Origin: Afipia sp.
GTDB lineage: Bacteria > Pseudomonadota > Alphaproteobacteria > Rhizobiales > Xanthobacteraceae
DNA length: 64,000 bases
Direction of reading: 5' to 3'
Assembly (NCBI GenBank): GCA_024707075.1
Contig: JANQAK010000004.1
Span: 310,001 to 374,000 of the forward strand
Translations under genes and position numbers: made by a program
Shown: one piece after another, positions 47,840 to 57,197 of the stretch
How positions within the stretch are numbered: the stretch's first letter is position 1
Layout of the letters: every line of letters begins with the position of its first letter
Notes under the pieces: model-generated
Told to the model about the DNA's origin: nothing
The model's database searches: none
The model's input: the letters and a program-made list of their open reading frames with translations, nothing else

Positions 47840-48566
47840 GGCTCCGCCTTATGGAATTGTCGGCACATGATGCCGGCATCGTCACAAGAGCCGCCAGACT
47901 GATCAGTTCGCAAGAACGAGTTTGAACCGGCGGCTCAGGTCGACGAAAGAGGGTGTCGGCGAGACATCAGGCGAGACGGCCCGGCCAATGATCCTGCGAG
48001 AGCTTGCTCTCACCAGGGTCGGTCAGGCAGAAGGGTTCAAGAGCTCTTCGTTCGTTGCGGGGGATGACCTCGCAGTTTCCCGGTCATCTGCTTCGGCAGG
48101 TACTCCGGTGAAATCTCGGCCCTGACGTGTTCACCGACGCCCTCGTTTCTTTGAGCCCCTGCCTGGTCGTGCCCTTCGCGGGCCAGCGGCAGTCGGCAGC
48201 CTTGGACATTTCCAAGAGCTTCAATGTTCCAAGAATTTTAGACATCCCCAAGCCGGTCCTGACGTAAGGGCGTGTCTCTTGGACTCTCGCTGCTCATCGC
48301 CAAGAGACGGGACGGCGACTGCCGGCTGGGCCCTCGCCCCCGCTGACCGCTTCGCCCTTTGCGTCCGGCTGCGTATCTGCCGTGTCGCTCACGCGAACCA
48401 GATCGCGCAATGGTTATCGCTTCGCCAAATACGAAGGTGAATCGATTTTCACGATCATCGAGAAACACCGGTAAAATGGCTATTTCTTCGAATTCCGTGA
48501 TGGGGGCCCGGAAAGGGCGTTCAGATTCGATTCATCGCGATACTTAAACTGCCATTCAAATTTTAA
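47840..48566. other. Intergenic region, one inverted repeat
   Basis: This 727-base stretch has no coding region I can support. It contains one perfect 9-base inverted repeat (GTCTCTTGG at 48274-48282 and CCAAGAGAC at 48300-48308, 17-base loop) of unknown meaning. Confidence 0.5.
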
Positions 48567-48580
48567 GGGTCATATGACCC
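48567..48580. promoter_or_regulatory. Perfect 14-base palindrome upstream of Sel1-like gene
   Basis: GGGTCATATGACCC is a perfect palindrome without spacer, as expected for a homodimeric regulator site. It lies about 144 bases before the start codon at 48724 and 21 bases before a long stem-loop. Confidence 0.4.
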
Positions 48581-48601
48581 CAACAAGCCGGCAAACGGCG
48601 A

Positions 48602-48646
48602 ACGCGTATTCCGCAAGAACGGAAACCGGATTTGCGGAATACGCGT
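48602..48646. repeat. Perfect 15-base stem-loop in leader of Sel1-like gene
   Basis: Arms at 48602-48616 (ACGCGTATTCCGCAA) and 48632-48646 are exact inverse complements around a 15-base loop. No T run follows, so it is not an ordinary terminator. It may be an RNA control element or a protein-binding site in the gene's leader. Confidence 0.6.
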
Positions 48647-48723
48647 CACTCAAAATAACGGTCGCATCGAACAGAATACGGGCAGGGGCCGCACTCGCCG
48701 CGGCGGGAAATCGGAGAGTCAAA

Positions 48724-48990
48724 ATGTTTCAGGGAACGATCGATACCGGCACCGCGATGCCGATCGAAGCAATGGCGAACGGCGACGTGCTGTTCGACCT
48801 CGGCATGATCTATTCGACCGGCCGCAGCGGCCTGATCGATCTGGTCGCCGCGCACAAATGGTTCAATCTTGCGGCGCTGAAGGGCAGGGTGGACGCTATT
48901 TCGCTGCGGCGGGAAGTCGCCGGTCTGATGTCGGACTCCGAAATCGCGACCGCCCAGCGGGAAGCGCGAGCCTGGATGACGACGCACTGA
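48724..48990 (+). CDS. Sel1-repeat-like small protein
   Basis: The 88-residue product has a Sel1/TPR-like pair of helices, recognisable in DVLFDLGMIYSTGRSG and LVAAHKWFNLAALKGRVDA. A helical tail follows, ending with ATAQREARAWMTTH. Such repeats mediate protein contacts; no catalytic role is evident. I chose the ATG at 48724 because GGAGAG precedes it by about 7 bases. A longer reading from 48574 would translate through the perfect stem-loop and looks unlikely. It is a single-gene unit beside tRNA-Ser. Confidence 0.7.
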   Translation: MFQGTIDTGTAMPIEAMANGDVLFDLGMIYSTGRSGLIDLVAAHKWFNLAALKGRVDAISLRREVAGLMSDSEIATAQREARAWMTTH

Positions 48991-49411
48991 CCCGTTCGGT
49001 CAATTCAGGCGATCGCTGTTTCAGCCGGCGGGTGGTCCGCCTGCGCACTGCGGGTTGCCCAACGACAGCGGGAATATCTTTACAGGGACAACGATGTGGG
49101 CGCTTCGCCCGCCTGTGCACGTTGCCACAAGCTGACGTCGATTTTGTGCCTCGTTAAAGTGACAACCCCGCGTAGCAGGGATACTGCGTCGTTACGGCTT
49201 GCATTTTGGAAACCAGCCACAGTCTTTCGCAAACAAGCAGGGGGCAGAGGATAGCGCGCCGGTTTTCGCTATTGATCGGTATGGATCCGAGCTTTGGTTG
49301 GCCCTCTATATAATATTGGGTCTCTATATTCATTATGATTGAGACTTGAGTGATCTGGAGAGCGGACGCGTCAAAAGCGTTTTAGAAATCAACAATAGAT
49401 GATGATGGCGC
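48991..49411. other. Intergenic region before tRNA-Ser
   Basis: I see no gene in these 421 bases. The stretch around 49300-49345 is AT-rich and includes TATAAT at 49309-49314, but no -35 box at the proper distance. Confidence 0.5.
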
Positions 49412-49503
49412 TGGCGGAGACGGAGGGATTCGAACCCTCGATACCCTTTTCAAGGTATGCTCATTTAGCAAACGAGTGCCTTCAGCCGCTCGGCCACGTC
49501 TCC
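49412..49503 (-). tRNA. tRNA-Ser(GCU)
   Basis: On the minus strand a full class II tRNA can be folded. The 7-base acceptor stem (GGAGACG / CGTCTCC) is at 49497-49503 and 49416-49422, with G discriminator and encoded CCA. The anticodon loop TTGCTAA between CTCGT/ATGAG arms gives anticodon GCU. A long variable arm follows, with the T-arm GGTTCGAATCC-type sequence. The long variable arm and anticodon identify tRNA-Ser for AGC/AGU codons. Confidence 0.96.
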
Positions 49504-50233
49504 ACAGGCTCGATATGCCTTACACACTGGCAGGCTGCAAGTCGCCCGGCGCGTTTTTCGGAGTAAGTCTCTCATTGCGCCACTCTTTCGCTCCTCCCGC
49601 TGGCACCATCTACAAGTGGGCCCAGTGTCGTGCACGATTTGATGCCTTGCGGGGATTCGCCGACCGCAAATTCCGTTCTCCGATTTTTAAAGCGCACCTT
49701 GAGTTCATCGGGAGCGCATTCGTGATGGGAGTATGTCTCGCTGGATCAGCGATTTCGTTGTGAAGGCGAACGCCAGAAGCATATCGGCACGGCGATTTTT
49801 CGCGCGCTCCGATTCGGATGTGTCGTGCTGTCAAAGCGGCAAGGGCTGTTTGCCGCGCCATTGGCCTAACTTTGCGGCAACTTCGGTGTCATATTTAAAA
49901 GGCAAATTATAACAATGGCTTACGGCATCTCGATTGAGTCGACTGCGTGCTATTTGTGCAACACATCTCTAAAAACGGCCGGAACCGCACCGTTTCAAGG
50001 CGGTCCTTTGTTGCTTGATCACAAGTGTTGGGTAATTGTTCATGCAGCGACGGAGGGGGGCATCCCGAGGTCGTTCCGTTAGGTGGTTTCGCTTAAGTCG
50101 CTCGCGTTCAGCGGGAGTGTCCGAAAGCGCGAGGCGGCCAGGCGGTTAGCGGGGATTAAGGGAACCACCCAAAGGTGTGACTTACACCGACGGACCGGAA
50201 CCTTCCCTAACAGAGCAAAACTTTGGAGGTTTT
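49504..50233. other. Intergenic region and leader of the porin gene
   Basis: This 730-base stretch holds no gene I can support. It must contain the tRNA-Ser promoter (leftward) and the porin promoter and leader (rightward), but I cannot assign either with confidence. Part around 49890-49990 is relatively AT-rich. Confidence 0.5.
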
Positions 50234-51694
50234 ATGAGCAAGATTAAGAGCCTTATCCTCGGATCGGCTGCGATTATCGCAGCGTCCGCTGGAGCACAGG
50301 CAGCTGATCTTCCGGTGAAGGCGAAAGCCGTTCAGTACGTGAAGATCTGCTCCCTTTATGGCGCTGGATTCTACTACATCCCCGGCACCGACACCTGCAT
50401 CAAGCTGGGTGGCTACGTCCAGGCTGACGCGAACTTCAACGGCGGCAACTACGGCAAGCCGGCATGGGGCGGCGACGCCAACGGCTTCCACAGCCGTGAC
50501 GCCGACTTCTTCACCACCCGTACGCGTACCCAGTTGAACATCGACACCCGCACCGCCACTGAATACGGCGTTGTCCGCACTTTCTGGTCGAGCAACTTCC
50601 AGCACTCCACCGGTGACGGCCCGTCGAGCGGCGTTCTCACCATGGACTATGGTTTCGTTCAGTTCGCCGGCTTTACCTTCGGTAAGGCGGTCTCGGTGTT
50701 CCAGACGCCATGGGGTGCCTACGGCGGCAACCAGAACAACTCGTTCACTCTCGGTGCTTACGACGACGCGACTGGCGTTACTCAGGCTGCCTACACTTGG
50801 CAGTTCGGTAACGGCGTTTCGGCGTCGGTCGCGGTCGAAGACGCACGCGGTATCTTCCGCGGCCCGTTGATCAACGGCAGCACGGCTCCAACCGCTGCTA
50901 ACCTCTACACGGGGGTGTATACTAGCGCCTCCGGCGGCAACACCGCTCCGGACATTACGGGCAACATCAAGATCGACCAGGCTGCGTTCACCGCTCAGCT
51001 GTCGGCTGCTGCTCATAACATCCACTCCACCTATTATGGCGCGAACGAGACCACCGGACATCCGAGCGATGCCTGGGGCTTCGCCATCCAGGGCGGTCTT
51101 CAGTTGAAGAACCTGCCGACCGGACCTGGCGATAAGCTGTCCATCAGCGGTATCTACACCGACGGCGCGATCAAGTACGTGATCAGCGGCGTTACCGGAA
51201 CCTCGTTTGCTGCCTACGGCGGCGGTGAGGGCGGGATCGGATACAACACGTTCGCGGCCTTCCCGGTTGCAGACGGTGTCTTTGCGACCGGCGGATCGAT
51301 CGAGAAGACGAAGGCCTGGGGCTTCCAGGGTGCTTTCGTTCACAACTGGACCCCAAACTGGGAAACCAGCGTGTTCGGCAGCTACACCAACGTCGACTTC
51401 AACACCAATGCGTCGGCGATCCTCTGTGCCGCTCCTGCTGCTGGTACCACCCGCACCGCCGGCAGCACTTGCAACCCGGATTACAACATCTGGCAGATCG
51501 GCAGCCGTACGGCCTGGACTCCTGTCCAGAACCTGACGTTCAGTGCCGAAGTCATGTACACGATGCTCGACCAGAACAACACGGGCGGCGTGACCTCGAC
51601 GACTGCTCCGGCCACTTGGAAGCCGGCTGGTACTTACGAGTACAAGGACCAGGGTATCGTCTCGGGCAACATCCGCGTTCGCCGCACCTGGTAA
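50234..51694 (+). CDS. Alphaproteobacterial outer-membrane porin
   Basis: The 486-residue product belongs to the alphaproteobacterial porin family (Pfam Porin_2). It has a signal peptide (MSKIKSLILGSAAIIAASAG, cut near AQAAD). The conserved mature N terminus includes VQYVKICSLYGAGFYYIPGT and the paired Cys of CSLY and TCIKLGGYVQ. Many alternating beta strands with aromatic girdles follow, ending in the C-terminal RVRRTW with a terminal aromatic. It forms a beta-barrel channel. The ATG at 50234 has GGAGGT about 4 bases upstream. A strong terminator follows. Codon use is less extreme in GC, as expected for a highly expressed gene. Confidence 0.95.
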   Translation: MSKIKSLILGSAAIIAASAGAQAADLPVKAKAVQYVKICSLYGAGFYYIPGTDTCIKLGGYVQADANFNGGNYGKPAWGGDANGFHSRDADFFTTRTRTQLNIDTRTATEYGVVRTFWSSNFQHSTGDGPSSGVLTMDYGFVQFAGFTFGKAVSVFQTPWGAYGGNQNNSFTLGAYDDATGVTQAAYTWQFGNGVSASVAVEDARGIFRGPLINGSTAPTAANLYTGVYTSASGGNTAPDITGNIKIDQAAFTAQLSAAAHNIHSTYYGANETTGHPSDAWGFAIQGGLQLKNLPTGPGDKLSISGIYTDGAIKYVISGVTGTSFAAYGGGEGGIGYNTFAAFPVADGVFATGGSIEKTKAWGFQGAFVHNWTPNWETSVFGSYTNVDFNTNASAILCAAPAAGTTRTAGSTCNPDYNIWQIGSRTAWTPVQNLTFSAEVMYTMLDQNNTGGVTSTTAPATWKPAGTYEYKDQGIVSGNIRVRRTW

Positions 51695-51731
51695 TGTAAC
51701 CGCCTCACGGCGATTACGACCTGAGCTAAAG

Positions 51732-51763
51732 AACCCCCGGCAGGAAACTGCCGGGGGTTTTTC
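51732..51763 (+). terminator. Rho-independent terminator after porin gene
   Basis: Perfect 12-base arms (51732-51743 and 51748-51759, AACCCCCGGCAG type) with a GAAA tetraloop are followed by a T-rich run. It lies about 40 bases after the porin stop. Confidence 0.93.
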
Positions 51764-51858
51764 TTTGTCGACCGGGTGACGCTGCTGGCAAAGTCGCAAG
51801 TTTACGCCGTCCGCGTAAGGCAGACGGCTTGGCCGGGGATGGCAACCGCGATTTGAGC

Positions 51859-52758
51859 TTAAGGAATTGACGTCGCCGCCTTATCGCAGCGCGCACAGAA
51901 GCCGATGATACGATCCATCGTGGGCCTGTCGGCCAGCAGGGGTGCGTGACCCTGATCAGGCACTTCCACCAGATCGATGTCCGGCCGCCGCGCGGCCATG
52001 TCCTGGACGCCTTGGGGCGAGAGCAGGTCGGAGAGGCCGCCATGGATCAGCATCAGCGGCACGCTGGCCAGTTTGTCGAACAGCTCCCACACCTGTGGCA
52101 GCGGATTTGCCGGGTCCAGACCGTCAAGCGTATGTGCAAGTTTCAGGTCGTAAGTCCGCTCAAGCCCGCCTCCGGCTTTTTCCCGGAACGCCCGTCGTGC
52201 CCACGCCATCCATTCCGCATCGCTGAGCGAAGGGAAGACGCTGCCGAAAAGCTCTTTCAGCCCGCGCGCCGCCTCGTCCCACGTCTGCCGGGGCGGCGGA
52301 TTGGCGATATAGCCCTTGATCTTCATAAGGCCGCCGATCTCCAGCGCGGGGCCGATGTCGTTCAGGATGACGCCGGCCAGCAGTTGCGGCCGCGCCGCCG
52401 CCAGCGCCATTGAGATCAGGCCGCCGCGTGAGGTGCCGAGCAGAATGGCCCGCGCGATGCCGAGCGAAGCCGCACACGTGAGAACATCGCCCAGTTCAAC
52501 AGGAACTGTGTATTTGGCGGGATCCGGATCGTAGTCCGACAGGCCGCGGCCGCGATAATCGACAGCCACCACCTTGCGGGGTGCTTTGGTGTCCGCGGCA
52601 ATGGCGCGGGCGATGTCATCGAAATCGTCAGCAGTTCGCGTCAGGCCGGGCAGGCACAGCACCGGCAGCATGCGGCTGTTGTCCGGGCCGATGACCTTCG
52701 CATGAAGTTTCAGCCCATCGGCCGACTGACAGAAGACGTCGCGAAACGAACTGGACAT
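51859..52758 (-). CDS. Alpha/beta-fold hydrolase
   Basis: The 299-residue product has the alpha/beta hydrolase order: LPVLCLPGLTRTADDFDDIA for the HG-type oxyanion region, VDYRGRGLSDYDPD, and the nucleophile elbow LLGTSRGGLIS (GxSxG). The acid lies in a late strand, and the catalytic His is in VPDQGHAPLL. No signal peptide is visible. The substrate is unknown; esters or lactones are usual. It lies 51 bases downstream of the lytic transglycosylase on the same strand and may be co-transcribed. Confidence 0.88.
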   Translation of the reverse strand: MSSSFRDVFCQSADGLKLHAKVIGPDNSRMLPVLCLPGLTRTADDFDDIARAIAADTKAPRKVVAVDYRGRGLSDYDPDPAKYTVPVELGDVLTCAASLGIARAILLGTSRGGLISMALAAARPQLLAGVILNDIGPALEIGGLMKIKGYIANPPPRQTWDEAARGLKELFGSVFPSLSDAEWMAWARRAFREKAGGGLERTYDLKLAHTLDGLDPANPLPQVWELFDKLASVPLMLIHGGLSDLLSPQGVQDMAARRPDIDLVEVPDQGHAPLLADRPTMDRIIGFCARCDKAATSIP

Positions 52759-52808
52759 TTGTTGAGGCTCTGCTGTTCGGTGTGAAAGGCGGGGAGATAG
52801 GCGTCAGT

Positions 52809-55073
52809 CTATTCCACGCTTGCGCCGCGGCGCAAATCCGCTTCGATCAGCAGTTTCGAGCCGCCGCCGAACCGGGCGCGGTAGACCTGCAAATTCTCCA
52901 TGATGCGCTGAACGTAATTGCGGGTCTCGGAGAATGGAATCTGCTCGACCCAGTCGACCGCGTCCACTTTCGGATCGCGCGGGTCGCCGTAGCGCTCGAT
53001 CCATTTGCGCACGCTGCCCCGGCCGGCGTTGTAGCCGGCGAACGTCATGATGTAGGAGCCGCGATAGTCTTCGATCAGTCCGCCAAGTTCGGCCGCGCCA
53101 AACGCGGCGTTATAAGCGGGGTCGGACTTCAGCCGGGCGAGATCGAAGCTGGTGCCGTATTTCTTGGCGACATACTTGCCGGCGCCAGCCGTCACCTGCA
53201 TCAGGCCATAGGCATTGGCGGGCGACACCACCGTGGGATTGAACGCGCTTTCCTGGCGCGCGATGGCGAACACGATCGCTTTCTCGACCTCGGGGCCGAA
53301 ATCCTTGTAGGGTGGAATGCCGCTGACTGGATAGGCATAGTGATCGAACGGCATGCCGCGATTGAGCGCGGCCTTGCCGACCATCAGCATGCCCCGCGCA
53401 TCGTTGTAGCGCTGGGTCAACTCGCAAAGCCCGAGCAGGGCGTCCATGTCGGCGCGCTCGCCCATATCCGCCAGAATGGGAATGGCCAGCTCGCGTTCGT
53501 CGAGCGCGTAAAGCAAGTCTACTGCGCGGACAATTTCCAGCCTGTCGCCGTTGCGCGAGCGGCCCGGCGGTCCATTCAGAGCGATCTGCGGCAACCCCAG
53601 CCTGGCCCGCGCAAGCTGCCCGTAATAGCTGGTCGATTGCGCCGCCGCGGCTTCATATCCCGCACGCGCTTCCTGCGTTCGTCCGGCGGCCTCTGCCGCG
53701 CGGCCCTGCCAGTAACCGGCGCGGGCCAGCGCCGTCGGATTGACGCTGCCGACGCCGATGCGCGCGAAGTGCTGGGCCGCGAGAGTGGGATCGTTGAGAA
53801 AGCGCAGCGCGATCCAGCCCGCGGTGAATTCCTGCTCGGTCTTGTAGATGTCACGCGCGGGCAGGGATGCATCGCGGGCAACAACGTAGGCCGTGCGTGG
53901 CTCGTTGGTGTCGAGCAGCTTGCGCGCCAGCAGGCGCCGTTCGATCCACCATTCGTCGGCGTTGACGAGGCGCGCAGGATCGCGCGGCGCGGCCTGCATC
54001 GCGCGCGCGGCTTCCGAGAACTTGTCCTCGCGCCGCAGCCATTGCGCCTTGCTGAAAAGATAAAGCGGATCGTTGTGCAGGTCGCTCGGGATCGCGTCGA
54101 GCAGGGCCTTCGCGTTCGAGGCTTTCTTGTTGAGAGCGATCCGCGCCTTTGCCAGCGCGACGTGACCACTTCCCAACCGCTTGGCGGAGCGCATTGCTGC
54201 TTCGGCGTTGTCGCCGCTGTATAGCAGCATGTCCATCCGGACCTTGATGTCGCCCGGCGTCAGCAGCGTGCCGAACTTGTCGAACGCCACCTCTTCGGTA
54301 TCGGAGGAGAAGGAATCTCCGCGCCATGCCTCGCGTACCAGCCGCTCGGCGCCTGGGCGATCGCCACGCGCCAGCAGCGCGCGTGCGAGCATGAAGCGGC
54401 CCTTGGCGGAGACGGGTTGCTCGCCATTGAAAAATGCGAGGACCACGGAATCATCGCGCTTGTCGTCCCATAGCGCGGATTCGCCGCGCCGCCGCAGGAA
54501 CGTTTGGCTTGGCCAGCTTGGATTCTCGGTGATGAAAGCGCGATAGCGGTCCGACGATGCGCCGTTGTCGTCGCTGCGCAGGATCACCCATTCGGACAAT
54601 TTGCGCGCGACGGGGTCGCCGATCGACGCCTGAAGCTGTGTGGCGTCGGCGGGCTTCTTGTTGCGCACAAGCTCGATTACCTGCTCGAGCGTATCCGCGT
54701 CCGCCTTCGAGGTGGACGAGGTCGCGGACATGGCCAGCGGCGCCGAGGGCTTCTTCGGTGGAGCAGGGCGTGCGGTCAACTGGTCTGAGACTTTTGGCGC
54801 GGGGACGCCCGGCACGGCTTTGGCCGATATCGCAGGTGGCTGGGCCGGTTTCGCCGGGGTGGCTGGCTGCGACGTGTTGCGAGGGATCGGCCGCGGCTTC
54901 GGCAGGGGAACTCCGGACGCGGCGTGTGAGGCGAGCGCAATCGCGGTCGCGCCTAGTAGCGCGGCCCCCCAGCGCTTGCGCCGGGCTGATCCCACCGATG
55001 AAGGGGCAATTGGCGTCACGGACGGCCTCTGCGGCGAATCATTCAAGAGCCTCCGATTCCGGGTGTAGTGCAT
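52809..55073 (-). CDS. Soluble lytic murein transglycosylase (Slt70-like)
   Basis: The product of about 754 residues has a signal/anchor helix (KRWGAALLGATAIALASHAA), a Pro-rich linker, and a long superhelical domain of alpha repeats (about residues 130-560). A C-terminal SLT domain follows, with the catalytic Glu in ARQESAFNPTVVSPANAYGL, then QVTAGAGKYVAKK and FAGYNAGRGSVRKWIE. It cleaves peptidoglycan to 1,6-anhydro-muropeptides in the periplasm. I chose the ATG at 55073; an upstream start at 55178 would add 35 unconserved residues. It is divergent from dapA. Confidence 0.92.
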   Translation of the reverse strand: MHYTRNRRLLNDSPQRPSVTPIAPSSVGSARRKRWGAALLGATAIALASHAASGVPLPKPRPIPRNTSQPATPAKPAQPPAISAKAVPGVPAPKVSDQLTARPAPPKKPSAPLAMSATSSTSKADADTLEQVIELVRNKKPADATQLQASIGDPVARKLSEWVILRSDDNGASSDRYRAFITENPSWPSQTFLRRRGESALWDDKRDDSVVLAFFNGEQPVSAKGRFMLARALLARGDRPGAERLVREAWRGDSFSSDTEEVAFDKFGTLLTPGDIKVRMDMLLYSGDNAEAAMRSAKRLGSGHVALAKARIALNKKASNAKALLDAIPSDLHNDPLYLFSKAQWLRREDKFSEAARAMQAAPRDPARLVNADEWWIERRLLARKLLDTNEPRTAYVVARDASLPARDIYKTEQEFTAGWIALRFLNDPTLAAQHFARIGVGSVNPTALARAGYWQGRAAEAAGRTQEARAGYEAAAAQSTSYYGQLARARLGLPQIALNGPPGRSRNGDRLEIVRAVDLLYALDERELAIPILADMGERADMDALLGLCELTQRYNDARGMLMVGKAALNRGMPFDHYAYPVSGIPPYKDFGPEVEKAIVFAIARQESAFNPTVVSPANAYGLMQVTAGAGKYVAKKYGTSFDLARLKSDPAYNAAFGAAELGGLIEDYRGSYIMTFAGYNAGRGSVRKWIERYGDPRDPKVDAVDWVEQIPFSETRNYVQRIMENLQVYRARFGGGSKLLIEADLRRGASVE

Positions 55074-55267
55074 TGAATATGTGGACAAAACATCAAATGT
55101 GTTAGAAGGGCAGATTGCCGCAACACCGCGGCAAAATCGCGGCTGGTGCGGGCTCTCCGGAGTATCTATGCGCCGCATAAAAAGGCTGGGACTTTCATCG
55201 CGCCCCCGGACCCGGTATCAATCCATCATAAAATCATAGCATCGCGATACGCGTTCGGAGAATGACC

Positions 55268-56158
55268 ATGGCAGCCAAGACGAAGTTTGGAGGTTCCTTT
55301 ACCGCCTTGGTTACGCCGTTCAAAAATGGCGCGCTGGACGAAGCCGGCCTCCGCGAACTGGTCAACTGGCAGATCGAGCAGGGATCGCATGGTCTCGTTC
55401 CGGTCGGGACCACCGGAGAAAGCCCGACGCTGACCCACGACGAGCACAACAAGGTGACCGAATGGGTCGTCGAGGAGGCGAAGGGACGCGTGCCTGTGAT
55501 CGCGGGTGCAGGCTCCAACTCCACGCGGGAGGCGGTCGCCCTGGCGAAGCATGCGGAGAAGGCCGGTGCCGACGCCGTGCTCGTTGTGACGCCTTACTAC
55601 AACAAGCCGACGCAGGAAGGGATGTACCATCACTTCAAGGCGGTGAACGACGCGATCGGCATTCCGATCATCATCTACAATATCCCGCCGCGCTCGGTCG
55701 TCGATCTGTCGGTGGAGACAATGACGCGGCTGTTCGAATTGAAGAACATCGCAGGCGTGAAGGACGCGACAGCCAATCTGGCGCGTGTTTCGCAGCAGCG
55801 TCACGCCATGGGGCCGGATTTCATCCAGCTCTCCGGCGAAGACATGACCGCGCTCGCCTATATGGCGGCGGGCGGTCACGGCTGCATCTCGGTAGTCGCC
55901 AATGTGGCGCCGAAGCACTGCGCCGATCTGATGTCTGCGGTGCTGAAGGGCGATTATGCCGGCGCGCTGAAGATTCAGGATCGGCTCGTGCCGCTGCATG
56001 ATGCCATTTTCAAGGAGCCCGGTCTCGCCGGCGCCAAGCACGGCCTCAAGCTGCTGGGCCGTGTACACGAAGAGGTGCGCCTGCCGCTGGTGCCGGTCAC
56101 GGCGCCGACCGGCAAGGTGATCCGCGATGCGATGGTGTATGCGGGATTGTTGAACTGA
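55268..56158 (+). CDS. dapA: 4-hydroxy-tetrahydrodipicolinate synthase
   Basis: DapA condenses pyruvate with aspartate semialdehyde, the first step of the lysine/diaminopimelate branch. The 296-residue product has [17 protein letters not shown], the pyruvate-binding [13 protein letters not shown], the Tyr of [14 protein letters not shown] and the Schiff-base Lys in [10 protein letters not shown] (about residue 166). I chose the second ATG (55268), 7 bases after GGAG; the first ATG at 55262 is too close to the ribosome binding site. In related genomes dapA and smpB are neighbours, as here. Confidence 0.96.
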   Translation: MAAKTKFGGSFTALVTPFKNGALDEAGLRELVNWQIEQGSHGLVPVGTTGESPTLTHDEHNKVTEWVVEEAKGRVPVIAGAGSNSTREAVALAKHAEKAGADAVLVVTPYYNKPTQEGMYHHFKAVNDAIGIPIIIYNIPPRSVVDLSVETMTRLFELKNIAGVKDATANLARVSQQRHAMGPDFIQLSGEDMTALAYMAAGGHGCISVVANVAPKHCADLMSAVLKGDYAGALKIQDRLVPLHDAIFKEPGLAGAKHGLKLLGRVHEEVRLPLVPVTAPTGKVIRDAMVYAGLLN

Positions 56159-56182
56159 CGCCACAACGGATGGAGGTTGCCG

Positions 56183-56590
56183 ATGCTTGAGGAATTCAAG
56201 AAATTCGCCCTGAAAGGCAACGTTGTGGACCTCGCGGTAGGTGTGATCATCGGCGCGGCGTTTGGAGCCATCGTGAATTCGATGGTGGGCGACGTCATCA
56301 TGCCGATCGTCGGCGCGATCACCGGCGGGCTCGATTTCTCGAATTACTTCACGGCACTTTCCAAGTCAGTGACTGCGACCAATCTCGCAGACGCCAAGAA
56401 GCAGGGCGCGGTGCTGGCGTGGGGCAGCTTTCTGACGTTGACGCTGAACTTCCTCATCGTGGCGTTCGTCCTGTTCATGGTGATCCGTCTCATGAACCGT
56501 CTGAAGGCGAAGGAAGAGGCTGCGCCAGCCGCGCCAACGAAAGAAGAAGTTCTGCTGACGGAAATCCGTGATCTGTTGAAATCGAAATAA
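56183..56590 (+). CDS. mscL: Large-conductance mechanosensitive channel MscL
   Basis: MscL is a homopentameric inner-membrane channel that opens under hypo-osmotic stress. The 135-residue product has the N-terminal amphipathic [22 protein letters not shown]1 with [20 protein letters not shown], a periplasmic loop, TM2 ([20 protein letters not shown]) and a charged C-terminal helix bundle. I chose the ATG at 56183, 7 bases after GGAGG, over the TTG at 56177. It lies between dapA and smpB, both in the same direction. Confidence 0.96.
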   Translation: MLEEFKKFALKGNVVDLAVGVIIGAAFGAIVNSMVGDVIMPIVGAITGGLDFSNYFTALSKSVTATNLADAKKQGAVLAWGSFLTLTLNFLIVAFVLFMVIRLMNRLKAKEEAAPAAPTKEEVLLTEIRDLLKSK

Positions 56591-56718
56591 TTCACTATCT
56601 AACGACAACAATATCTCCTGACAGCGCAGATCTTTCCTGAAAGTACAGTCAGCTTCATTCTGGAGGATTGCGTTTTCACGCGAGCCGCTTTTTGCGTGAC
56701 CACGCTCCGAGGCACTTC

Positions 56719-57193
56719 ATGGCCGAAAAAGAAAGAGAAGCCGATCAAGGTCGTTGCGGAAAACCGCAAGGCCCGATTCAATTATGCCATCGAGGACACC
56801 GTCGAGGCAGGCATCGTGCTGACCGGCACCGAGGTGAAGTCGATACGTGGCGGCAAGACCACGATCGCGGAGTCCTATGCGGATGCCAAGGACGGCGAAA
56901 TCTGGCTCGTCAACGCCAACATTCCCGAATATTCGCAGGCCAATCGTTTCAACCATGAACCGAAGCGGCTGCGTAAACTGCTGTTGCACAAGAAAGAGAT
57001 CAACAGGCTGGCCGGCGCCATCGAGCGCGAAGGCATGACGCTGATTCCGCTCAAGATGTATTTCAACGAGCGTGGCAGGATCAAATTGCAGCTCGGGTTA
57101 GCCAAGGGCAAGAAACTGCACGACAAGCGCGACACCGAGAAGAAGCGCGATTGGGAGCGCGAGAAGGGGCGATTGTTGAGGGCGAGGGGTTGA
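56719..57193 (+). CDS. smpB: SsrA-binding protein SmpB (frameshift at 56726-56730)
   Basis: SmpB binds tmRNA for trans-translation. The conserved product runs [57 protein letters not shown], and ends with the Lys-rich tail [20 protein letters not shown]. The expected start MAEK lies at the ATG at 56719, but the five-A run at 56726-56730 puts it out of frame by one extra base. The total of 475 bases is one more than a multiple of three. With four A the product is 157 residues, the usual length. A fallback start (GTG at 56696) in the downstream frame would give an odd N terminus. I read this as a sequence error. Confidence 0.92.
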
Positions 57194-57197
57194 AACT

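Noticed and set aside
47680-47925. Glu-rich open frame over the lysine-rich microprotein
   Set aside because: It is the frame-shifted reading of the AAG repeats; the lysine-rich frame has the strong ribosome binding site and its own start and stop.
49309-49383. TATAAT box followed by a weak ACGC/GCGT hairpin with TTT, as a possible small RNA gene
   Set aside because: No -35 box at proper spacing and only a four-base stem.
49476-49763. 95-codon open frame overlapping tRNA-Ser
   Set aside because: It overlaps the tRNA gene, has no ribosome binding site, and shows no family features.
50207-51799. 530-codon frame antisense to the porin gene
   Set aside because: Shadow of the porin gene; Arg/Val/Gly-rich without domain features.
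52782-54224. 480-codon frame antisense to the Slt-type gene
   Set aside because: Shadow frame of a clear transglycosylase gene.
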